DNA from: DAOUKH01 sp965207995
Lineage (GTDB): Bacteria > Chloroflexota > Dehalococcoidia > SHYB01
Direction of reading: 5' to 3'
DNA length: 64,000 nt
Assembly (NCBI GenBank): GCA_965207995.1
Contig: CBDBNG010000001.1
Span: 310,001-374,000, forward strand
In this document: positions 17,602-26,212 of the stretch, piece by piece
Position numbering within the stretch: the stretch's first letter is position 1
Layout of the letters: each line of letters starts with the position of its first letter
Notes under the pieces: model-generated
The model's input: the letters and a program-made list of their open reading frames with translations, nothing else
Told to the model about the DNA's origin: nothing
The model's database searches: none
Translations under genes and position numbers: made by a program

Positions 17602-18639
17602 CTACGCCGAGTCGTCGCTGTCGGCGTCTGCGGCTTCGCCGTTGGCGTCGGTGTCGGCGTCCTCGGCGGCGTCTTCGTCATCTTCGGCGGGAGGGGCGAT
17701 GGGCGGTGGGTCGAGGATGAGGTTGGCGAGGCCGGCGCCCCAATCGCTCGCGACCAGGATGACGGACTCGGCGTCTTGGATCTGGGCGTACTGGCGCGCG
17801 CCGTCGGGCGTCTGGGCACCGAGACGCAACTCGACCGGCGATTCGGACCTGAAGAGGAAGGTGACCACGGCGACAGGTTCGTCGAGCCCGTAGGGTGCGA
17901 GGCTCTCCGGCGCTTCCTCGACCTCGTAGCGGAAGCGGGGGCCGGTCAGGAGCTCGAGAGTGCTCTCCCAAGCTTCCTCGTCGACGAGGTCGCCTTCCGG
18001 CGAGTCGAAGCGCCATTTGCCTTCGTCGTCCAGCGCCCAGGTCTGCTCGCTGCCCTGGTGCTCGACGTTGAACCCTTCCACCACGCTGTCGGCGCCCCAG
18101 AGGGTCTGGTGGGGAGGCTCGCGCACGAGCTTCGTCAGCGCTTCGGCCCAGGTGGAGTCGATCAGATAGACGCCTGGGTCATCGTCCTTCTGGGCGTAGT
18201 TTTCCCCGCCGTCGGGCGTCCGGTCGCCGAGGCGGACCACGACGCCGGTCACATCGCCCGCGACGCCGATGCGGATGACGGTGTCGGGGGAGACCAGGCC
18301 GTAGCGGTCGAGGTGAGCGGCCGCGCCGGCCAGCTCGCGGACGTGTTGCGGGCCGCTGAGCAGGAGGGTAACGCCGCCCCAGCGTGCGCGGTCGACGGGA
18401 TCGCCGTCGATTACGTCGAAGAACCAGCGGCGGTTGTCGTCCCTGACCCAGGTCTGCTCCTGGGCCCCGGTGCGGATCGAGACATGGTTTATCGAGTTGT
18501 CGTCGATCGTGTACCAGAACTCGCGCTGGATTCGGACGCGGTCGGGCACGCCGGGATCGTTGTTGGTCACGATGATGGCGGAGACGGCCGCCGTGATGGC
18601 GAGCGCGACGACGAGTCCAATGGTGAGGCGGTAGTTCAT
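17602..18639 (-). CDS. DUF4340 domain protein
   Basis: 345 residues. It has the same plan as the neighbour at 16163: one N-terminal membrane helix (IGLVVALAITAAVSAIIVTN), then two DUF4340 units with WVRDDNRRWFFD and WALDDEGKWRFDSPEGD. The C-terminal tail is acidic and low in complexity (Asp/Glu/Ala). It lies downstream of the GldG-like gene on the same strand and is probably the fourth gene of the ABC operon. Likely an extracytoplasmic accessory protein of that complex. Confidence 0.87.
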   Translation of the reverse strand: MNYRLTIGLVVALAITAAVSAIIVTNNDPGVPDRVRIQREFWYTIDDNSINHVSIRTGAQEQTWVRDDNRRWFFDVIDGDPVDRARWGGVTLLLSGPQHVRELAGAAAHLDRYGLVSPDTVIRIGVAGDVTGVVVRLGDRTPDGGENYAQKDDDPGVYLIDSTWAEALTKLVREPPHQTLWGADSVVEGFNVEHQGSEQTWALDDEGKWRFDSPEGDLVDEEAWESTLELLTGPRFRYEVEEAPESLAPYGLDEPVAVVTFLFRSESPVELRLGAQTPDGARQYAQIQDAESVILVASDWGAGLANLILDPPPIAPPAEDDEDAAEDADTDANGEAADADSDDSA

Positions 18640-18715
18640 GAGATAGGCCGTTCGGTCATGGCGCCGGTTGGTCTTAACTCGCTACGCGCGGCGGCCCGGG
18701 TCGGTTCTGCCGGTT

Positions 18716-20437
18716 CTAGCGCTGCCTCCACCAGACGAAGGCCCCGGCGAACCCGACGACGATGGGCAGGATGAGGAGGCTCGACCAGCGGATGAAGTTC
18801 CATTCGTCCTGATTGACGATGAGCAGGCGGGCGTCGCGGAGCTTGGGGCGCACCGAGATGAGGTCGAAGTCGCCGGTTAGCCAGTTCACCGAGTTGAGCA
18901 GGACGTCGCCGTTGCTGAAGGAGCTGAAGAAGCGGTTGCTGGCGAAGTCGGAGTCGCCGATCACGACGATCTTGGTGCGGGGCGCACCTTCGACGGGTTG
19001 GGATCCGAAGGGGGCGGCGGCATCGATGGTGACGCCGATCGCAAGCGGGCCGGCGGGTTCATCGTCGTCGCGGCTCTCCGTGTCCGGGTCCCGTTCCAGC
19101 CAACTGAAAATGGGTGTCGTTGTGAGGAAGGGGGCGATGGTGATCTCGTTCCCCGCATAGAAGATGTTGGGGGCATCGAGGTCGGCAGCCTGATCAGCGA
19201 GTGGAATGATCGCCGCGGCGTGGTCGTAGAAGCTGAAGTCGTCGATCGGGTGGGTGATCTGGGTGTAGCGCACGTCGTTGTAGATCTCATCGCCGGGTTG
19301 GCGGAGGGCCTCGTGGAGGCTGTAGCCGCTCTCGCCGATGAAGGGCGCGCGCGTGTTGTTGGAGACGGAGCTGGCAAGGTCGACGACCGTGCCCTCGCCT
19401 ATGGTGACGCCCCACTCTTCGAGGATGGCGGTGTAGCTCGCCGGCGGGTTGGGGTCGAGGAGGAAGAGGGCGTTGCCTCCGCCGCGCAGGTAGTCGTTCA
19501 GCGGCCCGACTTCCTCTTCGAGCAACTCGCGCTGGGGGCCGGCGACGACGACTGCCGCGGCGTCGTCGGGGATCGCGCCGGCGGTGACGATGTCCAGCGG
19601 GCGGACGGTGTAGTTGTCGCCTTCGATGCCGAAGCGGGCGAGCCCGTAGCCGGCGTCGTCGGTGCCGGAGATGTTCCGCTCGCCGTGCCGGATGGTGAAA
19701 TAGACGACCTTCTGCTGGGCCCGGGTCACCGCGAGGATGGCCTGGCTGAAGTCCTTCTCGAGGTTGAGGTTGGGAATGAAGCCGCCTTCGGACTGGAAGA
19801 TCAGCGTGTTGACCGGCTGGATCCTGCCTTCAGACGAGAAAACCACGGTCCCCGGCTCGCTGTTGGGGTTGATGCCGTAGCGCCGCGCCGTCTCCGGGTT
19901 CAGGTCGGGGTCGACGACCTCGAACGAGAAGAGCCCCGACTGGCGACTGTACTCTTCCAGCAGGTCAAGTGCCGTCGAGCGGACGGCGGTCTGGTTGACG
20001 TCACCGGGCACGAAGAAGGCGACGGCGTGCACTTCCTTGTCGAGGTCGTCGAGGATCGACGCGGTCTGCGGCGCGAGGCTGAACTGCCGGGTCGCGGTCA
20101 CGTCCCACGCAGCGTTGCTCTGGGCCCCTACCCAGATGATGACGGCTGCGAGGGCGAGGAAGAGCAGGGTCATCGCCGTGGCGTTGAGCCCGTAGAAGCC
20201 TCGCCGCGTCATGACGGCGGCGCGGACCTGGGAGTAGCCGGAGGCGAAGGCCGCCAGCAGCAGCACCAGGCCGACGATGAAGAGGCCGAGGGCCGCGCCC
20301 CGCAGGTCGCGGGCCACGAGGGCTAGCACCGCGGCGGCGACGAGCGCCATCGCGGAGCCCACTAGGGCCGCGGCGGCGGTGTTCCCAACGTACTCGGTGA
20401 GGGTGTCGGAGAGGGCGCTAAAGCGCTTCTTCGCCAT
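18716..20437 (-). CDS. GldG-family ABC-type transport accessory protein
   Basis: 573 residues. Several N-terminal membrane helices come first (AAAALVGSAMALVAAAVLAL, a second near residue 60, a third near 95). A large extracytoplasmic GldG/DUF4350-like domain follows with FSLAPQTASILDDLDKEV, TIRHGERN and GGNALFLLDPNP. A final helix ends VWWRQR. In Flavobacteria the homologous GldG acts with the GldF/GldA ABC transporter. In other phyla the complex is of unknown substrate. It directly follows the permease. Confidence 0.88.
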   Translation of the reverse strand: MAKKRFSALSDTLTEYVGNTAAAALVGSAMALVAAAVLALVARDLRGAALGLFIVGLVLLLAAFASGYSQVRAAVMTRRGFYGLNATAMTLLFLALAAVIIWVGAQSNAAWDVTATRQFSLAPQTASILDDLDKEVHAVAFFVPGDVNQTAVRSTALDLLEEYSRQSGLFSFEVVDPDLNPETARRYGINPNSEPGTVVFSSEGRIQPVNTLIFQSEGGFIPNLNLEKDFSQAILAVTRAQQKVVYFTIRHGERNISGTDDAGYGLARFGIEGDNYTVRPLDIVTAGAIPDDAAAVVVAGPQRELLEEEVGPLNDYLRGGGNALFLLDPNPPASYTAILEEWGVTIGEGTVVDLASSVSNNTRAPFIGESGYSLHEALRQPGDEIYNDVRYTQITHPIDDFSFYDHAAAIIPLADQAADLDAPNIFYAGNEITIAPFLTTTPIFSWLERDPDTESRDDDEPAGPLAIGVTIDAAAPFGSQPVEGAPRTKIVVIGDSDFASNRFFSSFSNGDVLLNSVNWLTGDFDLISVRPKLRDARLLIVNQDEWNFIRWSSLLILPIVVGFAGAFVWWRQR

Positions 20438-21184
20438 CTACCGCCATCTCCTGGTCTCGAGGCTGCGCACGGTGAGGAAGATGAACATGGCGGTGAGGCC
20501 AAGGAAGTAAATCACCGAATCGAGGAAGATGAGGCCGCGCGCGAAGTCCTCGAAGTGGGAGCGCGGCGACACGAACTGGAGGATGGTCTCCGGCTGGCCC
20601 CGGAAGAAGTCGGCCGCCTCGCCGATAAACCAGAACATCAGCAGGATCACCAGGCCGACGACGGCGCTGACGATCTGGCTGCTGCTCAGTGACGAGGCGA
20701 AGAGGCCGACGGAGATGAAGAAGGCGCCCAGCAGGACCAGGCCGAAGTATCCGGAGAAGACGGGGCCGAACTCCGGATCGCCGAAGACGAAGAGCATGAT
20801 CGGGTAGTACAAGGTGAGGACGAGCAGAATGGCCACGATGCCCAGCGCGGCGAGGAACTTGCCGGCTACGACCTCGAAGTCGCGCACCGGCGAGGTGAGC
20901 AGGAGCTCCAGCGTGCCCAGCTTCGATTCCTCGGCGAAGAGGCGCATCGTGAGCACGGGGCCGAGAAGGAGAAGCACGAAGGCCCCGGTGACCGTGCCGG
21001 TGGTGATGCCCCCGGTGCCCTGGCCGGAGAAGAACTCCCGCATGGCCGCCTCGCGGAACGGCCCGCTCAGACTGTCGATGAAGAGCAGCCCGGTGAAGAA
21101 TAGGAACGCGGCCATGATCACGTACGCGATCGGCGACGCGAAGTAGGTGCGCAGCTCCTTCTTGGCGATGAGCAGGGCGTTCAT
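20438..21184 (-). CDS. ABC-2 type permease (GldF-like)
   Basis: 248 residues with about six hydrophobic helices. LIAKKELRTYFASPIAYVIM at the start is typical for GldF/NosY-type permeases, and LGTLELLLTSPVRDFEVVAGK is the cytosolic coupling segment contacting the ATPase. Its start overlaps the end of the ATPase gene by 4 nt, so the two are translationally coupled. Substrate unknown. Confidence 0.9.
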   Translation of the reverse strand: MNALLIAKKELRTYFASPIAYVIMAAFLFFTGLLFIDSLSGPFREAAMREFFSGQGTGGITTGTVTGAFVLLLLGPVLTMRLFAEESKLGTLELLLTSPVRDFEVVAGKFLAALGIVAILLVLTLYYPIMLFVFGDPEFGPVFSGYFGLVLLGAFFISVGLFASSLSSSQIVSAVVGLVILLMFWFIGEAADFFRGQPETILQFVSPRSHFEDFARGLIFLDSVIYFLGLTAMFIFLTVRSLETRRWR

Positions 21185-22149
21185 GAAGTCTCTGTCTCGC
21201 CGGAACCGGTAGGAGTCCCCTCTCGCGTGGTCAGCTCAAGGAAGATGTCCTCCAGGCTCATGCTGGCCGACTCCAAGGCTTGCAGGCCCCAGCCCTGGTC
21301 GATCACGAGCTTGGCCAGGCTTTCCTTCAGATCGGAACCCGGCTCGCACTCGAGGGTGTAGCTGTACACGCCGCCGCCGAGGTCGCTCCGCTCGACCCGC
21401 CGCACCCCGTTGAGATCGCGGAAGCGGGTGGAAACGTCGCGGGTCGGCCCGCGCACTTCAAGCCGGACCTGCTCCGACCCCCGCAGGAGGACCGAGAGGT
21501 TGTCGGGCTTGTCGACGGCCACGATGCGGCCCTCGTTGATCACCACCACGCGCTCGCACATCGTGCTGACCTCGGGGAGGATGTGGGTGCTGAGCACGAT
21601 GGTGTGGTCCTGTCCCAGGCCGCGGATAAGCTCGCGGGTCTCGACGACCTGCACCGGGTCGATGCCGATGGTGGGCTCGTCGAGGATGAGGACGGTAGGC
21701 TCGTGGAGCATCGCCTGGGCCAGACCCACGCGCTGCCGGTAGCCCTTCGACAGGCGTCCGATGAACGTGTTGACGTAATCCTCGATGGCGAGGCGTTCGA
21801 TCACGTAGTCGGAGCGGCTCTTGCGCTCCTCGGGCGTCATCTGCCGCAGGCTGCCCATGAAGTCGAGATAGTCCCGCACCGTCATGTCGGTGTAGAGGGG
21901 GACGGTCTCCGGGAGGTAGCCGATGTTGCGCCGGGCTTCGAGCGAGTCGTTGAGCACGTCGAAGCCCGCGACGCGGACCGTGCCCTCGCTGGGCGGGGTG
22001 AAGCCGGTGATGATGCGCATCGTCGTCGTCTTCCCGGCGCCGTTGGGCCCCAGGAATCCGAGGATCTCGCCGCGTTCGGCCTCGAAGGTGACGTCTTCGA
22101 TGGCGATGAAATCGCCGAAGAACTTGCTGACGTGTTCGACTTCGATCAA
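21181..22149 (-). CDS. ABC transporter ATP-binding protein
   Basis: 322 residues. GPNGAGKTTTMRI is Walker A (about residue 35), LSKGYRQRVGLAQAM the ABC signature, VLILDEPTIGIDP Walker B with the catalytic Glu, and VLSTHILPEV the switch His. A C-terminal domain of about 90 residues follows, as in GldA/NosF-type ATPases. It is the first gene of the five-gene operon ATPase, permease, GldG-like, DUF4340, DUF4340. TTCAGTATACCATTCGGTAC upstream (about 22204-22223) is AT-richer and may hold the promoter. Confidence 0.93.
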   Translation of the reverse strand: MIEVEHVSKFFGDFIAIEDVTFEAERGEILGFLGPNGAGKTTTMRIITGFTPPSEGTVRVAGFDVLNDSLEARRNIGYLPETVPLYTDMTVRDYLDFMGSLRQMTPEERKSRSDYVIERLAIEDYVNTFIGRLSKGYRQRVGLAQAMLHEPTVLILDEPTIGIDPVQVVETRELIRGLGQDHTIVLSTHILPEVSTMCERVVVINEGRIVAVDKPDNLSVLLRGSEQVRLEVRGPTRDVSTRFRDLNGVRRVERSDLGGGVYSYTLECEPGSDLKESLAKLVIDQGWGLQALESASMSLEDIFLELTTREGTPTGSGETETS

Positions 22150-22341
22150 GAGCGTTTCGGTCCTTCGCTACGGCGGGGGCCGCCCGCGCAGCGCAAAGCG
22201 CCGTTCAGTATACCATTCGGTACAACGGAAGGATGCCCGTGTTCCTGGCCAAGGTACGCCGGCGGGGCCGGGGCGGATTCCTAGGCGCGCCGTTGGCGTC
22301 CGGCGCGGCGCGGCGCTAGAATCCGCCACTGGGGTTCCCTG

Positions 22342-22428
22342 ATGTTCTGCCCAAGCTGCAGCACCGAGAACGAGGACCGCGCCGCCTCCTGGCGGAAGTG
22401 CGGCAAGGAGTTGGCCGCCCGTGGCTAG
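22342..22428 (+). CDS. Small zinc-ribbon-like protein with a degenerate knuckle
   Basis: 28 residues (MFCPSCSTENEDRAASWRKC, then GKELAARG). It has the form of the short zinc ribbons CPxC...FCxxCG that often precede membrane domains. The third cysteine is replaced by Trp (SWRKCG), leaving three ligands. It overlaps the start of the Yip1-like gene by 8 nt. It may be translated as a leader or be the remnant of an N-terminal domain once fused to that protein. Confidence 0.5.
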   Translation: MFCPSCSTENEDRAASWRKCGKELAARG

Positions 22429-22987
22429 GCCTGACGGCGGCGGGGCCAAGTCGCCGATGCTTTTCGCGCGGATGTACCGCGCCACGCTGCTCGACCGCGA
22501 GGTCTACGAGGAGCTTCGGGCCGACCCGGTCGCCATCGCGCAGGGGTTCACCGTCGTCGTCATGGCGACGGTGGCGCTGCTCATTGGCGCCTTCATCGAG
22601 CAGGCGGGGAGCGGGGGCAACATCGTGGCCGCGCTCTCGGCGCTGGTGGCGATGCCCGGGGTCTGGCTGCTCCAAGCGGTCAGCGGCTACGTGCTCGGGA
22701 TCATGGCCGCGCCAGAGGACGAGCGCGCGAGGCTGGCCGCTCCGCTCATCGGCGGGCTCGGACTCTCCGCCGCTCCGGGGATGCTCTTCCTCTTCATCGG
22801 CATTCCCGGGGTGGGAAGCGTTCTCGGCCTTGTCGTCACGCTTTGGATGGTGGTGACGATGATCATGGCGGTACAGGGGACGTTGGGCATCCCCGCCTTC
22901 CGCGCCGCGCTCGCCGTGCTCCCCGGCTTCGTGCTCCGCTTCATCGTGCTCGGCCTGCTGTTCGGGGCCGGCGGAGGCGGCGGCTAG
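22421..22987 (+). CDS. Yip1-like integral membrane protein
   Basis: 188 residues with about five hydrophobic helices after a short cytosolic start (LLDREVYEELRADPVAIAQG). The pattern fits the bacterial YIP1/DUF1282-like family of small membrane proteins of unknown role. Its start (GTG 22421) overlaps the zinc-ribbon ORF. It converges with the HD gene, with a 4-nt overlap of the 3' ends. Confidence 0.75.
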   Translation: MARPDGGGAKSPMLFARMYRATLLDREVYEELRADPVAIAQGFTVVVMATVALLIGAFIEQAGSGGNIVAALSALVAMPGVWLLQAVSGYVLGIMAAPEDERARLAAPLIGGLGLSAAPGMLFLFIGIPGVGSVLGLVVTLWMVVTMIMAVQGTLGIPAFRAALAVLPGFVLRFIVLGLLFGAGGGGG

Positions 22988-23574
22988 CGCGACTCGGCCC
23001 GCGTCTTCAACGCGAGCAGGGCGTCGTTGCGGGCGTCGATCATCCCCGGATGGACGAGGTCGCCGTGCTCGAGGAAGGCCGCGGTCTGGCGGTCGATGAA
23101 GAGGAGCACCCCCTCATCGAGGTCGCGGTGGGCCGCCGCCTCGACGTCCGGCAGGAAGGGGTAGCGCCCGATCTTCGAGGGGTCGAGCTTGTCGGCGAGG
23201 AAGACGGCCTGCTCCAGCGGGGTCATGCCGGCGCGGCCCATGGTGTGATAGCGGACGGCGTCGAGCGCCTCCTCGTCGTCGAGGCCGAAGTCGCGCTTCA
23301 GGACCTCGGCGCCGACGGGGCCGTGGAGGAAGACGGGGAAGGCCTCGTCGATGGGCGTCACGGGAATGCCGAAGCCGCGCGCCATGTCGAGCAGGTCGGC
23401 GGCCTTGACGATGCGACAGACGTCGTGGGAGGCGGCGGCGAGGTCGGCGCGTTCGACGTCGAGGCCGTGCGACTCCGCGAGCGCCACCGCGTGCCGCCGC
23501 ACCTGCTCGACGTGCGCCCGCACCCCGTCGGGGAGACCGGCCATGTGCGCGCGCACCTGTTCAAGTACGTCCAT
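22984..23574 (-). CDS. HD-domain hydrolase, YqeK-like
   Basis: 196 residues. The HD signature is SHDVCR at about residue 50. HGPVGAEVL, AVRYHTMGRAGMTPLEQAVF and LADKLDPSK match the YqeK family (symmetrical diadenosine tetraphosphatases, often near nadD and rsfS). nadD and rsfS are not neighbours here. It converges with the Yip1-like gene. Confidence 0.87.
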   Translation of the reverse strand: MDVLEQVRAHMAGLPDGVRAHVEQVRRHAVALAESHGLDVERADLAAASHDVCRIVKAADLLDMARGFGIPVTPIDEAFPVFLHGPVGAEVLKRDFGLDDEEALDAVRYHTMGRAGMTPLEQAVFLADKLDPSKIGRYPFLPDVEAAAHRDLDEGVLLFIDRQTAAFLEHGDLVHPGMIDARNDALLALKTRAESR

Positions 23575-23940
23575 GCTCGGAGTGTAGCGTGGCGGGGCGC
23601 CTTCGTAGAACTGCGCGTGGGGGGACCACCCCGCCGGCCCTCTCTCAGTCTTTCCCAGAGGGAGAGAGGTTTAACGTGGTCTCCCCCAGAGGGGGAGAGG
23701 TTTAAGGTGCTCCCCCTGCGGGGGAGGGTTGGGGCGATGCCCCGCCCAGGGGAAGTGGGGCGAGGCAGGCTGCCCCCCTCTCCCGCCGGTCTTGCCGGAG
23801 ACCCTGCCGACAACGTCCACGGCTCATCTACACCCGCCAACCCCGCCACTGCCCGTGCCTCTTTTGTTGCCGGGAATCGCCGCCGTGGATAGAATGGCAT
23901 TCGTCGTAGAGCGCCGTTCGGGGTTGTCGATCAAAGCAAG
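23575..23940. repeat. Repeat-filled gap, then the HicBA upstream region
   Basis: Family B palindromes (CTTTCCCAGAGGGAGAGAGG and a CCCCCAGAGGGGGAGAGG copy) lie at about 23640-23705, followed by a GCTCCCCCTGCGGGGGAGG block. The last 100 bp hold nothing recognisable except the HicB leader. Confidence 0.65.
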
Positions 23941-24186
23941 ATGATAGCAAGGATACCGTTGGTCCTGGAGCCTCAGCCCGAAGGGGGGTACACCGTTACC
24001 TCTCCGTTGCTGCCGGAGTTGATAACGGAGGGCGACACCATGGCCGAGGCCCTGGCAAATGCGGAGGACGCGTTTGCAGCGGTAGTGGAGATTTACGAGG
24101 ACCGGGGGCGTCCGTTGCCGTCGAGCATTTACGTCGACGACGCCAATGGGCCGGTGTCTATCGAGGCCATCGTCTCTGTGCCGTGA
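23941..24186 (+). CDS. hicB: HicB-family antitoxin
   Basis: 81 residues. IPLVLEPQPEGGYTVTSPLL and LITEGDTMAEALANAEDAF are the HicB partial RNase H-like fold. No DNA-binding tail is evident. HicB neutralises the HicA mRNA interferase. It overlaps the next gene by 4 nt (GTGA). The order is antitoxin first, the reverse of the E. coli locus but common elsewhere. Confidence 0.88.
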   Translation: MIARIPLVLEPQPEGGYTVTSPLLPELITEGDTMAEALANAEDAFAAVVEIYEDRGRPLPSSIYVDDANGPVSIEAIVSVP

Positions 24187-24395
24187 GATACCGCGATGCC
24201 GCCCGCAAGCTGGCGGAGCTTGGATGCTACGAGATTCCGAGGCGGGGCGGGGGTTCTCACAGAAGATGGTTCAACCCGCAAACGCAAAGGGATGCCACGC
24301 TGCCGAACTGGGGCAGGCGTGATCTGAAAGCGGGAACTCTGCGCTCAGCAATCGGCCAGTTGGGAATAGACTGGAAAGAGTTCCAGGAACTCTGA
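24183..24395 (+). CDS. hicA: HicA-family mRNA interferase toxin
   Basis: 70 residues, starting GTG 24183 overlapping the HicB stop. KLAELGCYEIPRRGGGSHRR carries the double-stranded-RNA-binding-like core with the catalytic His in GGSHRRW. DLKAGTLRSAIGQLGI is the C-terminal helix. Members cleave mRNA independently of ribosome position. Confidence 0.88.
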   Translation: MRYRDAARKLAELGCYEIPRRGGGSHRRWFNPQTQRDATLPNWGRRDLKAGTLRSAIGQLGIDWKEFQEL

Positions 24396-24673
24396 TTCCC
24401 GGCGGCCTGAAAGCACTCGCCCTCCCGTAGGCGCCCCGTGTGGACGCGCGTTCCTCTCGGGCGTCCCCCTCTCAGACGCGCTCCTTAAGCCTCTCTCCCC
24501 CTGGGAGAGACTGAGAGAGGGCCGGGGTGGGGCGTGGTGGTCCCCTCCGGAACCTCCTCTCCCCACGGGAGAAGATTGAGATGAGGGGCCTTCGCGTGCC
24601 CGCCCTCAGTCCCTCCCAGAGGGAGGGAGGTTTAACGGCGGGCGAAGGTGTCTGTGGGTACAATTCCCCGAGC
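24396..24673. repeat. Repeat-filled gap upstream of threonine synthase
   Basis: Reverse-oriented family B and C blocks lie at about 24478-24590 (CTCTCCCCCTGGGAGAG, GGAGAAGATTGAGATGAG) and a forward B block at about 24605-24635. They create an apparent open frame before the true threonine synthase start, but it is not conserved coding sequence. Confidence 0.75.
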
Positions 24674-25867
24674 ATGAAGAGCTGTCTGACGCACCTTGAA
24701 TGCACCGCCTGCTCCTGGACCGGGGATGCCGGCGAGCCGGTCCGGACGTGTCCCGACTGCGGCAAGGTGCTGTACGCGCGCTACGACCTTGAGGCCGCGA
24801 GGCGAAGCATGACCCGCGAGGCCCTGGCCGGCCGCGAGCCGACGATGTGGCGCTACTTCGAGGTGCTGCCGGTCCGTGACCCGGCGAACGTGGTCACCTT
24901 GGGCGAGGGCTACACGCCCCTGATGTCCGCCGACCACCTTCGCCGGGAGATCGGCTGCGGCCCGCTGCTCATCAAGGACGAGGGGGTGAATCCCACGGCG
25001 TCCTTCAAGGCGCGGGGGATGTCGGCGGCGGTGTCGAAGGCCAAGGAGCTCGGCGTGCAGGGACTGACCGTGCCCACCGCGGGCAACGCGGGCGGCGCGC
25101 TCGCCGCCTACGCCGCCAGGGCCGGCATGGAGGCCCACGTCTTCATGCCCGCCGACGCTCCCGAGGCCACCCAGAAGGAAGTCGAGGTCATGGGCGCGCG
25201 GCTCATCCTCGTCGACGGGCTGATCGGCGACGCCGGCGCCCTCTCGCGCCGCACGGCGGAGGAGCGCGGCCTGTTCGATGTCTCCACGCTCCAGGAGCCG
25301 TACCGCGCCGAGGGCAAGAAGACGATGGGCTACGAGATCGCCGAGCAGCTGGGCTGGCGCATGCCCGGCGTGATCGTCTACCCGACGGGCGGCGGCACCG
25401 GCATCGTCGGCATCTGGAAGGCCGTCGAGGAGATGGAGGCGATGGGGCTGCTCGACGGGCCGCGGCCGCGGATGTTCTGCGTGCAGTCCGAGGGCTGCGC
25501 GCCCCTGGTGCGGGCCTTCCACAGCGGCGCCGACCACGCCGAGCCCTGGCCCGACGCCCAAACGATCGCCGCCGGCATCAGGGTGCCCTCCGCCATCGGC
25601 GACTATCTCATCCTCAGCGTGCTGCGGGAGAGCAACGGCGGCGCCGTGACGGTGTCGGACGAGGAGATCGTGGACTGGATGCGCCGGGTCGCGTCGCTGG
25701 AGGGCATCTTCGTCTGCCCCGAGGGCGCCGCGACGGCGGCAGCGCTCGCCAAGCTCGTCGCCGGCGGCTACGTCGCGCCCGGCGAGGAGGCGCTGCTGCT
25801 GAACACCGGGTCGGGGTTGAAGTACCTGGAGACGCTGCCCGCGCCGGACACCGATCCCCGTCCGTAG
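24674..25867 (+). CDS. thrC: Threonine synthase-like PLP enzyme
   Basis: 397 residues from ATG 24674. A short zinc-finger-like start (LECTACSWTG ... TCPDCGK) is followed by the fold-type II PLP domain. NPTASFKARGM holds the PLP Lys, TAGNAGGALAAYAARAG follows, and YPTGGGTGIVGIWKA is the phosphate loop. It converts O-phosphohomoserine to threonine. The upstream frame consists of repeats, so this start is chosen. The stop (TAG 25865) sits in a GTAGGGGCGGACC remnant resembling a reversed family A end. Confidence 0.88.
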   Translation: MKSCLTHLECTACSWTGDAGEPVRTCPDCGKVLYARYDLEAARRSMTREALAGREPTMWRYFEVLPVRDPANVVTLGEGYTPLMSADHLRREIGCGPLLIKDEGVNPTASFKARGMSAAVSKAKELGVQGLTVPTAGNAGGALAAYAARAGMEAHVFMPADAPEATQKEVEVMGARLILVDGLIGDAGALSRRTAEERGLFDVSTLQEPYRAEGKKTMGYEIAEQLGWRMPGVIVYPTGGGTGIVGIWKAVEEMEAMGLLDGPRPRMFCVQSEGCAPLVRAFHSGADHAEPWPDAQTIAAGIRVPSAIGDYLILSVLRESNGGAVTVSDEEIVDWMRRVASLEGIFVCPEGAATAAALAKLVAGGYVAPGEEALLLNTGSGLKYLETLPAPDTDPRP

Positions 25868-26212
25868 GGGCGGACCGAACGCTCGGCGCCCTGATTTGCC
25901 GGTGGATTCGGCGCGAACAGGGCCAACCATGCCGTTTCGCGAATATATTGATAAAAAGTCATAACTAATTGGTCGAAAAGTAACAGTAAAGTTACACGAG
26001 GATGGTATAGTGTCCGCGCATTAAATCGGGCCCGGCGTGCCATTCGCGCAGCTGGGGCTTTTGGTGTTGCGATGCCGACAACCCCCCCCCCCCCCCCCCC
26101 CCCCCCCCGTAGTATCCCGGGCGTCCTCCGACGCGGTGCCGGAGGCGGCGTTGGCCGATTCGCTCAACGACCGCCCTCCCAGTTAGAGCCGGTGTCGCGA
26201 AGGTAGGGTGAC
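25868..26212. promoter_or_regulatory. AT-rich upstream region of the large surface protein
   Basis: After a repeat remnant, 25940-26030 is much more AT-rich than its surroundings. It has an inverted repeat GTAAC-(6)-GTTAC at 25980-25995 and a TATAGT at 26006-26011 that could be a -10. A convincing -35 is not visible. The 27-C run at 26082-26108 lies between this putative promoter and the start codon. No gene seen. Confidence 0.45.
26082..26108 (+). repeat. Homopolymer tract of 27 C
   Basis: An uninterrupted run of 27 cytosines, ending 104 nt before the GTG of the large surface-protein gene. Long mononucleotide tracts of this kind slip during replication and in other bacteria switch surface genes on and off by changing promoter or leader spacing. 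Whether it does so here is inference, and the exact length may be a sequencing estimate. Confidence 0.9.

Noticed and set aside
26082..26108. Poly-C as a pure assembly gap filler
   Set aside because: Possible, but gaps are normally written as N and the flanks are continuous, so it is kept as a real tract with doubtful exact length.
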